Assembly: GCA_002688095.1 (NCBI GenBank)
Contig: NZCA01000006.1
Coordinates: 6,912 to 47,413, forward strand
Length of the DNA stretch: 40,502 nt
Origin: Nanobdellota archaeon
Lineage (GTDB): Archaea; Nanobdellota; Nanobdellia; SCGC-AAA011-G17; ARS1403
Direction: 5' to 3'
The notes beneath the pieces were generated by a model. That model did no database searches. It had not been told where the DNA came from and worked only from the letters and a program-made list of their open reading frames with translations. Both the position numbers and the translations under genes were made by a program. Of the stretch, positions 29,417-37,977 are shown piece by piece; position 1 is the first letter of the stretch, and every line of letters begins with the position of its first letter.

Positions 29417-30337
29417 ATGCCTTGTAAAATCTGTAAGTCCAAACCCGTAATTACTCTTTCCAATAACAACATCTCTCTTTGCAAGAACTGTTTCGTTAGA
29501 TATTTTGAAAAAAAAACCCTTAAAACCATAAGAAAATACAAATTAATAAAACCCAGAGATCATATTGTAGTTGCAGTTTCCGGAGGTAAAGATTCTATCT
29601 CGGTTCTTAATATTTTAAACAAAATAGCCTCTAAAAAGATGGACATTAAACTTACCGCTCTATCTGTAGATGAAGGTATTCCCAACTATAGAAACAAAAC
29701 AATACAAAATGCTCAAAAATACTGCAAAAAACACAACATCCCCCACTCTGTCATATCTTTCAAAAAAGAATTCGGAAAGACCATTAAGGAATTCAAAAAA
29801 GATTCCCCAGAAATGATGGCCCATGGTATGTGCGGAGTTCTAAGACGTCACGTTCTAAATAAATACGCCAAAAAATTAAAAGCCACAAAGTTAGCCACAG
29901 GCCATAACTTAGATGACGAATCTCAATCTATCCTTATGAATCAACTTCGCCACAACATTGCTTTATCTGCTCGCTTAGGTCCCAAAACAGGTGTCACTAA
30001 AGATTCCAGATTCATTCCCCGAATTAAACCTTTTTATTTCCTAACAGAAAAAGAAACCGAACTTTATGCTAAGCTAAAGGATTTTCTCCCTAAAGTAACC
30101 AAAGGTTATCCGAATAGATTTAACTCCAATCGATTCTCCATAATGAACATGTTAAATAATTTAGAAGAAAAATATCCCGGTTCCAAACATTCCTTGATCG
30201 CCTCTTTTATGGAAATTTTACCTTTACTAAAAGAAAAATACAAAGGGCAAAAAATAAATTCCTGTAAGATTTGTAAAGAACCTACCTCCTCTGAAATATG
30301 CAACGCTTGTACTTTACTAAAAAAAATAAAAGAATGA
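29417..30337 (+). CDS. TtuA/Ncs6-family tRNA thiolase-like ATPase
   Basis: The 306-residue protein has an N-terminal Zn finger (Cys3, Cys6, Cys22, Cys25), a PP-loop SGGKDS at 55-60, LSVDEGI, TGHNLDDESQ, and a C-terminal Zn finger (Cys283, Cys286, Cys295, Cys298). It belongs to the family that 2-thiolates U54 or U34 of tRNA. The central Cys-x-x-Cys that normally holds an Fe-S cluster reads HGMC (His136, Cys139), and the third cluster Cys before PYA-like residues is missing (KGYPNRF, about 229-235). It may therefore use a persulphide route, bind metal differently, or act on another substrate. It overlaps the methyltransferase by ATGA. Confidence 0.88.
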   Translation: MPCKICKSKPVITLSNNNISLCKNCFVRYFEKKTLKTIRKYKLIKPRDHIVVAVSGGKDSISVLNILNKIASKKMDIKLTALSVDEGIPNYRNKTIQNAQKYCKKHNIPHSVISFKKEFGKTIKEFKKDSPEMMAHGMCGVLRRHVLNKYAKKLKATKLATGHNLDDESQSILMNQLRHNIALSARLGPKTGVTKDSRFIPRIKPFYFLTEKETELYAKLKDFLPKVTKGYPNRFNSNRFSIMNMLNNLEEKYPGSKHSLIASFMEILPLLKEKYKGQKINSCKICKEPTSSEICNACTLLKKIKE

Positions 30338-30825
30338 AATACTACAATTCAATCGCAAAGGGCTATGAAGAACTTCACAAAGAAGAACAACAAGAGAAAT
30401 TAAAAATCATCAAGAAGTTCCTTAAGGTCTCCAAAAATACTAAGCTCCTAGATGTCGGATGTGGCACAGGCCTCACCACTTCTCCCTGGAGGTGTAAAAA
30501 ATATGGCATAGATCCTGCCGAAAACATGCTCCAAAAAGCCAAAAAGAAATATCCTAAAATTATTTTCAAAAAGGCTAAAGCTGAAAAAATCCCTTTCAAA
30601 GCTTCTTTCTTTGACGTTGTAATCTCGATTACAGCCCTACAAAACTTCCAAAACATCGAAAAGGCCCTAAAAGAAATTAAACGTGTGGGCAAAGATAAAT
30701 TTATCTTAACTTTCTTAAAAAAATCCTCTAAAAGGCCTAATATAAATAGATTAATAAAAAAACATTTCAAAGTCAAAAAAATCATAGAAGAAACCAAAGA
30801 CCTAATCTATATTATAATCCCTTAG
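30334..30825 (+). CDS. SAM-dependent methyltransferase
   Basis: The 163-residue class I methyltransferase has motif I LLDVGCGTG, the acidic GIDPAENML, KAEKIPFKASFFDVVIS and a short C-terminus. The substrate cannot be told. Its ATG overlaps the TtuA-like stop (ATGA), so it may modify tRNA with it, which is inference. The start at 30334 is preferred over an in-frame ATG at 30298 that lies inside the upstream gene. Confidence 0.88.
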   Translation: MKYYNSIAKGYEELHKEEQQEKLKIIKKFLKVSKNTKLLDVGCGTGLTTSPWRCKKYGIDPAENMLQKAKKKYPKIIFKKAKAEKIPFKASFFDVVISITALQNFQNIEKALKEIKRVGKDKFILTFLKKSSKRPNINRLIKKHFKVKKIIEETKDLIYIIIP

Positions 30826-30946
30826 TATCTTCTTCCTTGCATTTCTCACTACAAAAACTTACTAATTCTCCAGCAAAAGGCATATCAATTATGGCCTCTT
30901 CATCAAATTCATCTATTTCTTCTCCACACGCAATACATTTTCTCAT
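30812..30946 (-). CDS. Small zinc-finger-like protein, 44 aa
   Basis: The ORF encodes MRKCIACGEEIDEFDEEAII followed by 24 more residues, with C-x2-C near the start and C-x3-C (FCSEKCKEE) later. This is a treble-clef or TRASH/MYM-like metal site in an acidic protein. The last 14 bases overlap the convergent methyltransferase end. A weak AGGAAAAA precedes the ATG. The regular Cys pairs make chance unlikely. Function unknown. Confidence 0.65.
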   Translation of the reverse strand: MRKCIACGEEIDEFDEEAIIDMPFAGELVSFCSEKCKEEDTKGL

Positions 30947-30998
30947 TTTTTCCTTTTCCTATTTTTTAAATGGATTAAAAGGGATAAATTCCTTTCTT

Positions 30999-32495
30999 TT
31001 AATTGAATATATCAAAAAAATTGTTTTTACTAGAACTATCTTCTTTCTTCTCTTCACTTTCTTCTTTGGGTTTTACTTTATTAACGAGGAAGTCTATGTC
31101 TGATTTCTTAATTTCTTTCTCATCTTTCTTCCCTTCTTTTTCCTTTTGCTTTTCTATTACTTTGTTAATTGCTTCCTGAGACAAAATCTCTTTTCCCTTC
31201 TTTCTTGCTTCTTGTCTTCTACTCAATCTTTTCTTACCTTTACTAATAACTACAAAAATTAAAAATAAAAATACAAAAATCAAAGCAAAATAACCAATAT
31301 TGACTGAATTTTTAAGATTACCTAAACTACTCCCTTCCACAACCACATTTCCAGTAATCAAACTCCCACCTACACTTACATCATAAGCCCCCCCTGGAAC
31401 TTCTCCTTTCAAATCTACGACTATAGTTTGATTTGGTTTCAAAGAAGTCTTCTTAATAACTGTATATTCTTCTCCATTTTCATTCACTAAATCAATCTGA
31501 ATCGGATCTTCAAATTTCACATTTCCAGTATTGATAATAGATAATTTATCTCCTTCTAATCGCACTTCTTTATCCTTAACTTCTTCAACATAGAATTTCT
31601 TATCTATCTTCAAATCATTATTCTGAGCTTCTAAAATCCAAGTCCCGGGTAAAGCTACACTAGATAAAAAAATTTCAAAATCATTTCCATTATCTGCTAC
31701 TCTTGATAATTCTTCATTACCTTCTGGATCCTCTAATTGCACAGTACTACTTCCCTCAATATTTTTTCCACTTTGGTCATTCAAATAAACAGTAGCCAAA
31801 ACTCTGTCTTTTGGTTTATAACTGTCTTTATCCAATTCAATACCCAGTCCTTCAGGAACCGACAACACTTTAAATTCTACATTTCCCCTTCCCTCATTAC
31901 CTTCCAAATCTCTTGCTTTAATCTCAACTGTTCGAATTCCAGAACCTATATCACTGGGTAAGTTAAAAGTATAACTAAAAGCTCCATTACTCAAACCCGA
32001 AGCATAAACTTTATTATTTAAAGTTAAAGCCACGCTTCCACTCTCCACTCTTATTCCATTTTCTTTCCTAATAACCCCCTTCACAATAACTTGCTCCCCC
32101 GGTTTCTGACTCAACACATTGGTCTCTCCTTCCACCCTTAATTCCTTAGTTACACTAAAACTTTCAGAATCACTCGTCTCTAAAACATTAGTTTCATCAT
32201 CTTTTAGATTAATCTTAAAATTACAACCCCCTAACATACTCTCCTTAGCGGGTACAGTCACATCAAACTCATCCCCATCTTTAACAGTAGACAAATGCAC
32301 CATTTTAGACACATTACCACAATTAGAATTAATTTCTAAAGTTGCAAAGCCTTCTATATCTCTAATATATCCTTCCAACTCGATAGAATCTCCTAAATTA
32401 TATTTTTCAGATTCAAATCCAGTAATCTCAATCTCTGCATTTGCTATATTTGAGAATAAAACAGCTATAAATAACAAAAGCACTATCTTTTTCAT
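30999..32495 (-). CDS. Surface protein with Ig-like repeats
   Basis: The 498-residue protein has a signal peptide (KKIVLLLFIAVLFSNIANA). Four or so Ig/CARDB-like beta domains follow (each with a YNLGDSIELEGYI-, KPGEQVIVKGVI- or YKPKDRVLATVYL-like start), then an ITGNVV spacer, one membrane helix (about 412-430) and a charged cytoplasmic tail. The tail ends in NNFFDIFN, which may be a short docking motif. It is probably a cell-envelope or adhesion protein. A TATA box near 32517-32526 supports a leaderless start. The same ITG-x-V motif pattern occurs after domains in other DPANN exported proteins. Confidence 0.85.
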   Translation of the reverse strand: MKKIVLLLFIAVLFSNIANAEIEITGFESEKYNLGDSIELEGYIRDIEGFATLEINSNCGNVSKMVHLSTVKDGDEFDVTVPAKESMLGGCNFKINLKDDETNVLETSDSESFSVTKELRVEGETNVLSQKPGEQVIVKGVIRKENGIRVESGSVALTLNNKVYASGLSNGAFSYTFNLPSDIGSGIRTVEIKARDLEGNEGRGNVEFKVLSVPEGLGIELDKDSYKPKDRVLATVYLNDQSGKNIEGSSTVQLEDPEGNEELSRVADNGNDFEIFLSSVALPGTWILEAQNNDLKIDKKFYVEEVKDKEVRLEGDKLSIINTGNVKFEDPIQIDLVNENGEEYTVIKKTSLKPNQTIVVDLKGEVPGGAYDVSVGGSLITGNVVVEGSSLGNLKNSVNIGYFALIFVFLFLIFVVISKGKKRLSRRQEARKKGKEILSQEAINKVIEKQKEKEGKKDEKEIKKSDIDFLVNKVKPKEESEEKKEDSSSKNNFFDIFN

Positions 32496-32584
32496 ATAAT
32501 TAACAATGCTTAACTTCTTTAAATAATTTATGCCATTCCAAAATAATCGCTAATTTTAAATAACTCCTTATTATCCTAAGATAT

Positions 32585-34282
32585 ATGGATAAACAACTAG
32601 AAAAAATACGTCATTCCACAGCCCACATCTTAGCTTTCGCTGTTAAAAAACTCTATCCTTCAGCTAAACTAGCTATAGGCCCGGCCATAAAAGACGGTTT
32701 CTATTATGATTTCGATAACTTAGAAATTTCCGAAAAAGATTTGAAAAAAATAGAAAAAAAGATGAAAAAACTAATCAAACAGAACCTAAAATTCAGTAAA
32801 AAAAATCCTACAAAGGCTGAAGCTAAAAAATTATTAAAAGGAGAAAAATACAAATTAGACTTATTAAAAGATCTCAAAAAACCTTCTTTCTATAGTGTCG
32901 GAGACTTCCAGGATTTATGTGCCGGTCCCCATGTTAAATCCACAAAAGAAATCCCTGCTTTCAAATTAACTAAGATAGCTGGAGCTTACTGGAAAGGAGA
33001 ATCTAAAAATAAAATGTTAACTAGAATCTATGGAACTGCTTTCAAATCTCCAAAAGAACTTGCAAACCATTTAGAATTCTTAAAAGAAGCTGAATTAAGA
33101 AACCATATTAAATTAGGCAAAGAATTAGATTTATTTTCCATTCAAAAAGAAGGTCCTGGCTTCCCTTTCTTTCATCCTAAAGGCATGATTGTCTGGAATG
33201 AACTCCTCAAATATTGGAGAGAAGAACATTCTAAAGAAAATTACTTAGAAGTCTCTACCCCCTTAATGTTAAATAGAGAATTATGGGAAACTTCTGGTCA
33301 CTGGGAAAATTACAAACAAAATATGTATTTTACTAAAATAGACAAAGAAGATTTCGCAATTAAACCTATGAATTGTCCTGGAGGAATTCTAATCTATAGA
33401 AATGATTTACATAGTTATCGAGAACTCCCATTAAAAGTGGCTGAACTTGGCCAAGTCCATAGACATGAACTTTCAGGGGTTTTAAATGGACTTTTCAGAG
33501 TAAGAATGTTCACTCAAGATGACGCCCATGTCTATTGTACTGAAGCTCAAATTAAAGATGAAGTAGTTAAGATCATAAAACTTATTGACAGAATGTACAA
33601 AACTTTTGGTTTAGACTACCATATGGAATTATCTACCCGACCCAAGAAATCCATTGGCACAGATAAAATGTGGAAAACCGCAGAAGCTTCTTTAAAGGGT
33701 GCTCTTAAAAAAATAAAAGCCAAATATGAATTAAACCCCAGAGATGGAGCTTTTTATGGACCTAAAATAGATTTCCATATCAAAGATTCTTTAGGCAGAA
33801 CTTGGCAATGTGGTACTATCCAATTAGATTTTGCACTTCCAGAAAGATTTGACTTAACTTACGAAGGTCAGGATAACAAAAAACATCGTCCTGTTATGTT
33901 GCATCGTGTTGTCTATGGTGCCATTGAAAGATTCTTTGGCATTTTAATCGAACACTACGCTGGAAAATTCCCTTTATGGTTAGCTCCCACTCAAATTAGA
34001 ATCCTAACTGTTTCAGATAAAAACAAAGCTTTTGCAAATAAAATAAAAAAAGAACTAGAAAAAAATAAGCTGAGAGTTGAATTAGATGACAAAAGCGAAT
34101 CTATAGGTAAAAAAGTTCGAAATGCCCAAGTTTCTAAAGTCCCTCAAATAATTACAATCGGTGACAAGGAACAATCCTCCAAAACATTAGCAGTGAGGAC
34201 TTTAGACGGTAAAATAAAATTCAAAGTTAAAATTCCTTCTTTCATTAAAGACTTGACTAAACAAATAGAGAAAAGATGTTAG
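32585..34282 (+). CDS. thrS: Threonyl-tRNA synthetase, bacterial type without TGS
   Basis: The 565-residue class II enzyme charges tRNA-Thr. It starts directly with the bacterial/eukaryotic N2 editing domain (His10-x3-His14 in HSTAHIL, Cys112 and His116 in CAGPH) and lacks the usual N-terminal TGS domain. The catalytic core has MNCPGG with Zn ligand Cys264, His315 in DDAHVYC and a later His in VMLHRV. The anticodon-binding domain covers about residues 460-565 (APTQIRILTVSD). Many archaea have an unrelated D-aminoacyl-type editing domain instead, so this gene is likely of bacterial origin. Leaderless start (TTTTAAAT at 32554-32561). Confidence 0.95.
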   Translation: MDKQLEKIRHSTAHILAFAVKKLYPSAKLAIGPAIKDGFYYDFDNLEISEKDLKKIEKKMKKLIKQNLKFSKKNPTKAEAKKLLKGEKYKLDLLKDLKKPSFYSVGDFQDLCAGPHVKSTKEIPAFKLTKIAGAYWKGESKNKMLTRIYGTAFKSPKELANHLEFLKEAELRNHIKLGKELDLFSIQKEGPGFPFFHPKGMIVWNELLKYWREEHSKENYLEVSTPLMLNRELWETSGHWENYKQNMYFTKIDKEDFAIKPMNCPGGILIYRNDLHSYRELPLKVAELGQVHRHELSGVLNGLFRVRMFTQDDAHVYCTEAQIKDEVVKIIKLIDRMYKTFGLDYHMELSTRPKKSIGTDKMWKTAEASLKGALKKIKAKYELNPRDGAFYGPKIDFHIKDSLGRTWQCGTIQLDFALPERFDLTYEGQDNKKHRPVMLHRVVYGAIERFFGILIEHYAGKFPLWLAPTQIRILTVSDKNKAFANKIKKELEKNKLRVELDDKSESIGKKVRNAQVSKVPQIITIGDKEQSSKTLAVRTLDGKIKFKVKIPSFIKDLTKQIEKRC

Positions 34283-34731
34283 ACTTTAAAGCTGTCTTAA
34301 AAAGACTTGAAGACTCTGTAAAATTTCAAACCTATTTGAAAAAAAATCCAGATGCCTATTTAACCAATGCTATTTATCTAGAAGAATGGCAAGTTAATTA
34401 CTTCTCACCTAAAACAGAATTAATTACCATATTCAAAGTAGATAAAAAAATTACATCTAAAACCGTAGCTGAAAAAAGAAAATTCCCAAAACTAAATACT
34501 AATCTAAAAATAGATCTAAAAGAAGCTTTAAAGATTTTAAAGAAACAAATCTCCAAATTCTATTCTTCTGAAACGTTTACTAAAACAATTATTATTCTAC
34601 AACAATCTCAAGAACCCGAATGGAATATTACTCAATTATCTTCTTCCATAAAAATACTTAACATAAAAATATCCGCAATCTCAGGAAAAATAACTTATGA
34701 ATCTTATGACAAATTAATTGATATGAAATAG
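34276..34731 (+). CDS. Conserved-looking protein of unknown function, 151 aa
   Basis: The gene overlaps the end of thrS by 7 bases (ATGTTAG), so it is cotranscribed. The protein has a helical N-terminus, a beta-rich middle (WQVNYFSPKTELITIFKVD) and a C-terminal segment (EWNITQLSSSIKILNIKISAISGKI) that resembles PepSY-like strands, where W-N, then I-D/S-A-x-T/S-G-K recur. No signal peptide, so it would be cytoplasmic. The function is not known. Confidence 0.75.
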   Translation: MLDFKAVLKRLEDSVKFQTYLKKNPDAYLTNAIYLEEWQVNYFSPKTELITIFKVDKKITSKTVAEKRKFPKLNTNLKIDLKEALKILKKQISKFYSSETFTKTIIILQQSQEPEWNITQLSSSIKILNIKISAISGKITYESYDKLIDMK

Positions 34732-34775
34732 TTATTCAGGATCTGAAGGTTTCTGGTCTCTAACTTCAAAATTAT

Positions 34776-35678
34776 CTAGGGCAAACTTCTATATTTAGTA
34801 TTCATCAAACTCCATTCTAACAATAACATTACAACAGAAATCATCAAAAATATCAAAGTCAAATCTTTACTCACTCTTTTTAACCTTGATTTAGCAATAT
34901 TTCCTAAGGCTCTTTTTAAATCATCCCCTTTTTCTACATGGAAATAACTTCCACCAGTTTCTTGCGCAATCATTTTCAAAGTAACTTCGTCTAACTTACT
35001 TATAGCTACATCTCCTGCAAACTTCCCCCCTTCTATAGTTCCAATTCCAACAGTATACACCAAAATATTATTATCTAATAAATAAGGCAAAGCATCTATA
35101 GGTTCTAAACCCACATTACTCTGTCCATCTGTAATTAAAACCAAAACATTATCTCCCCCTTCTTCAGAAAAAAACAAATTACTCCCTGTAACTAAGACAT
35201 CTCCTATCGCAGTTCCACCCACACTCTCTATATCAATATTCCTAATCACTCTTTTTATTTCACCTATATCATCCGTCAATCTCGACTTCAAATAAGTAGT
35301 TCCTGTAAAAGTAACTACCCCTAACTGTACACCTTTTCCTACAGCATCTACAAAACCCAAAGCTGATTCTTTAGCTGCATCCAATCTTGTAGGCTCATAA
35401 TCATCCGCCATCATACTTGCCGAAGCATCTATTAATAATCCAAAATCGAATTCACTCCCCCTAGCATTATACCAATAAGTAGCTCCTGAAGCCGATAATA
35501 TCAAACAACTCACAATAATTAAACGCATTAACAACAATAACCAATTTTTACTTATAATTCTCTTCCCAGTTATTTTCTCGATAACATTAAAATTCGCAAA
35601 CTTCATAGCTTTCCTTCGAGTATATTTCAAACTCAAAAAATGAATTATAACCAAGATGGGCAGAGCTACAAAAATCAT
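34776..35678 (-). CDS. BatA-like VWA-domain membrane protein
   Basis: The 300-residue protein has membrane helices at about 1-18, 47-66 and near the C-terminus, with a VWA domain between. The MIDAS metal site is intact: Asp84-x-Ser86-x-Ser88 in DASASM, a Thr in GGTAIGD and Asp in ITDGQSN. It is the usual partner of MoxR and DUF58. The in-frame codons just upstream of the ATG spell ISFGHPEYL, the standard BatA N-terminus, and begin with ATT at 35705 overlapping the DUF58 stop (TAATT). The real start may thus be a non-ATG codon. Confidence 0.9.
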   Translation of the reverse strand: MIFVALPILVIIHFLSLKYTRRKAMKFANFNVIEKITGKRIISKNWLLLLMRLIIVSCLILSASGATYWYNARGSEFDFGLLIDASASMMADDYEPTRLDAAKESALGFVDAVGKGVQLGVVTFTGTTYLKSRLTDDIGEIKRVIRNIDIESVGGTAIGDVLVTGSNLFFSEEGGDNVLVLITDGQSNVGLEPIDALPYLLDNNILVYTVGIGTIEGGKFAGDVAISKLDEVTLKMIAQETGGSYFHVEKGDDLKRALGNIAKSRLKRVSKDLTLIFLMISVVMLLLEWSLMNTKYRSLP

Positions 35679-35704
35679 TAAATATTCTGGATGACCAAAA
35701 CTAA

Positions 35705-36595
35705 TTACCGGTATTTTGCCAACCTCCTTCTAAAAAATTTAATCATAGGATTTACAAAATCCTCTCCCGTCGTAAACATCAGAAATTCTGCTCCTACTTC
35801 CTTAAATATTTCCTGAATCCTCGCCTCTTCTCTCTTAACATACATTTCATATTCCCGTTTAATAGTCGCAGGATTAACTACTTTTTTTCTATTATCTTCT
35901 GTACTCTCCACCACAATTTCCATATGATCCTCAGGCAACATCCTATCTCTCTCATCCCTAATCATTATCCCAATCACATCCAATTTTCTAGCTGTTATTT
36001 TCAAAGTCTCAATCCAGTCTTGTCCTTTTAATCCAATAAAATCAGAAACAATAAAAAACAAACTCCCTTGGGTTAATTGATCTGTATAAAACTTCAAAGG
36101 TTTAACCAAATCAAATCCTCTTCCATACAAATTCATATCCACAAGGTTATTCAAAATCATATAATACTGTTTCTCTCCAGATGTAGGCATAAAACTCTTA
36201 ACCATTTTCTCATTAAACATCCCAAAACCCACAGAATCACTTGCATGCATAATCGCATAAGCCATACTTGCAATAAATTCAGACGCATATTGTGCTTTTA
36301 ATTTATCTTTGCTTCCAAACAACATAGTACTACTTGCATCCATTAAAAAAAACACATGCAAACTCCTCTCCTCCATAAACTCCTTTATTAAAATATCGTT
36401 TGACCTTACAGTTGCCTTCCAATCTATTTTGGCAGCATCATCTCCTTGCGTATATTTCCTAAAACCTACAAATTCCAATCCTTCTCCTTTATAGGCAGTT
36501 TGATAATTCCCCATTAAAGTGGATTTAAACAATTTTTTTGTAGAAATATCCAAACGATTAGCTAAATCTTTAACATCTAATTTCAACTTTTTCAT
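35705..36595 (-). CDS. DUF58 family protein
   Basis: The 296-residue protein has the DUF58 hallmark GLEFVGFRKYTQGDDAAKIDWKATVRSNDILIKEF, followed by a VWA-like domain (HVFFLMDASSTM, FIVSDFIG). It acts with MoxR ATPases and VWA proteins, probably as a substrate or assembly factor. It lies 1 bp after MoxR's stop. No membrane helix is seen. Confidence 0.95.
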   Translation of the reverse strand: MKKLKLDVKDLANRLDISTKKLFKSTLMGNYQTAYKGEGLEFVGFRKYTQGDDAAKIDWKATVRSNDILIKEFMEERSLHVFFLMDASSTMLFGSKDKLKAQYASEFIASMAYAIMHASDSVGFGMFNEKMVKSFMPTSGEKQYYMILNNLVDMNLYGRGFDLVKPLKFYTDQLTQGSLFFIVSDFIGLKGQDWIETLKITARKLDVIGIMIRDERDRMLPEDHMEIVVESTEDNRKKVVNPATIKREYEMYVKREEARIQEIFKEVGAEFLMFTTGEDFVNPMIKFFRRRLAKYR

Positions 36596-36596
36596 T

Positions 36597-37772
36597 TTAC
36601 GGCGTAGGTACTTTTAATAAAATCTCAGAAATGATATCATCGGTTTTTAGATTTTCAGCCTGACCTTCATAATTTAGAATAATCCTGTGTCTTAAAACAT
36701 CATGGGCAATATTCTTTACATTCTTAGGAGTCACATAATTCTTTCCCTCCAACAAAGCATCAGCCTTAGCTGCAATAAACATTCCAATTCCTGCCCTTGG
36801 ACTGGACCCCCAACCCACATATTTCCCATTTTTCAATTTGTATTTATCTGGGAATCTAGTGGCATCCACCAATCTTACAATATATCTCTCCACTTCTGGA
36901 CTTAAATAAATCCTCTTAACTATTTCCTGCATTTTAATAATCTCTTGAGAAGAAATTACAGATCTTAAATTAAAATTCTCAAAACTTCCAATAGTTATAT
37001 TTTTTTGTAAAATACTTTGCTCTTCTTTAATATCCGGATATCCTATAAATAATTTAAACAAAAACCGGTCTATCTGAGCTTCTGGTAAGGGAAAAATAGC
37101 CACACTTTCAATTGGATTTTGTGTTGCTAATACAAAAAAAGGCTCTGTAATCCCAAAACTATTTTTTCCAATTGTAACTTGCTTTTCCTGCATCGCTTCC
37201 AATAACGCACTTTGCACCTTGGCCGGAGCCCTATTGATCTCATCTGCTAATAAGAAATTAGTAAAAACCGGTCCCTTAACTACTGAGAACCCCATTTTAG
37301 GATCGTAAGTTGTTAAACCAATGATATCTGTTGGTAACAAATCTGCGGTAAACTGAATTCTCTTAAAATCTGAAGTTGTCACATGTGCTAGAACTCTAAT
37401 GATTAAAGTTTTAGCAATTCCTGGTACTCCTTCCACCAACACATGTCCTTTTGCTAAAATTGCTCTTAACAAACCACTAATAACATTATCTTGACCCACA
37501 ACCCCATTTGCAATTTCTTTTCTTACCAAATCCAAATCCTTTTTACATTTTTTAACTTCGCTTTCACTCGCTCTTCCAGTTTTATACTTAATAACAGGCT
37601 TCTTAGAAAATACTTTTTTGATTATATTCCCCCCGTTTGAGGGAAGATTTCTTTCCAAATGATTTTTTTCCTTCTTTAGAGAAGTATTCTTAACAATACT
37701 GCTTACTTTTTTCTTTATTTTGGTTAATCTATTCTTCTTTACAGAAATCACCTTCTTTTTTCCTGTCTTCAT
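36597..37772 (-). CDS. MoxR-family AAA+ ATPase with Lys-rich extension
   Basis: The 391-residue protein has Walker A GVPGIAKT (115-122), Walker B LLADEIN (174-180), ATQNPIE sensor 1, and PLPEAQIDRFLFK with the Arg finger region. The first 75 residues are a Lys/Ser-rich extension (KKKVISVKKNRLTKIKKK) absent from standard MoxR (about 310-330 residues); it could bind nucleic acid or acidic partners. MoxR proteins are chaperones that activate VWA proteins. A TATA box at 37793-37801 is 26 bp before the ATG. Confidence 0.95.
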   Translation of the reverse strand: MKTGKKKVISVKKNRLTKIKKKVSSIVKNTSLKKEKNHLERNLPSNGGNIIKKVFSKKPVIKYKTGRASESEVKKCKKDLDLVRKEIANGVVGQDNVISGLLRAILAKGHVLVEGVPGIAKTLIIRVLAHVTTSDFKRIQFTADLLPTDIIGLTTYDPKMGFSVVKGPVFTNFLLADEINRAPAKVQSALLEAMQEKQVTIGKNSFGITEPFFVLATQNPIESVAIFPLPEAQIDRFLFKLFIGYPDIKEEQSILQKNITIGSFENFNLRSVISSQEIIKMQEIVKRIYLSPEVERYIVRLVDATRFPDKYKLKNGKYVGWGSSPRAGIGMFIAAKADALLEGKNYVTPKNVKNIAHDVLRHRIILNYEGQAENLKTDDIISEILLKVPTP

Positions 37773-37790
37773 ATCCTATGGGAACTTAAT

Positions 37791-37811
37791 GGGATATATA
37801 AATTTTATCCC
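37791..37811 (-). promoter_or_regulatory. Inverted repeat around the moxR TATA box
   Basis: GGGATA (37791-37796) and TATCCC (37806-37811) flank TATAAATTT, and the TATA element overlaps them. The position suits a repressor site that controls the MoxR-DUF58-VWA operon. Confidence 0.5.
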
Positions 37812-37878
37812 TCTATATAAAAAATAACCTAATCCAAATATATTTTCCAGAATTGATAGAAATATTTATATATACCTT

Positions 37879-37972
37879 GGTACTACCAATAGTATAGGAA
37901 ACTACAATTAAACTATACTCAACTAATACCCAAGTATGATTAACATATAGATAAGTATACATAGGTACTACC
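37879..37972 (+). promoter_or_regulatory. Repeated elements upstream of the nuclease-like gene
   Basis: GGTACTACC occurs at 37879-37887 and again at 37964-37972, ending 5 bases before the ATG at 37978. AGTATAG (37891-37897) and CTATACT (37913-37919) are a perfect 7-bp inverted repeat. A TATA-like CATATAGATA lies at 37944-37953. The array suggests dedicated control of the plus-strand pair. Confidence 0.45.
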
Positions 37973-37977
37973 TAACT

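Noticed and set aside
34732-34788. Short open frame (FALDNFEVRDQKPSDPE) after the VWA gene, a possible second frameshifted tail
   Set aside because: Only 17 codons, no start, and an in-frame stop lies directly upstream; weaker than the subtilase case.
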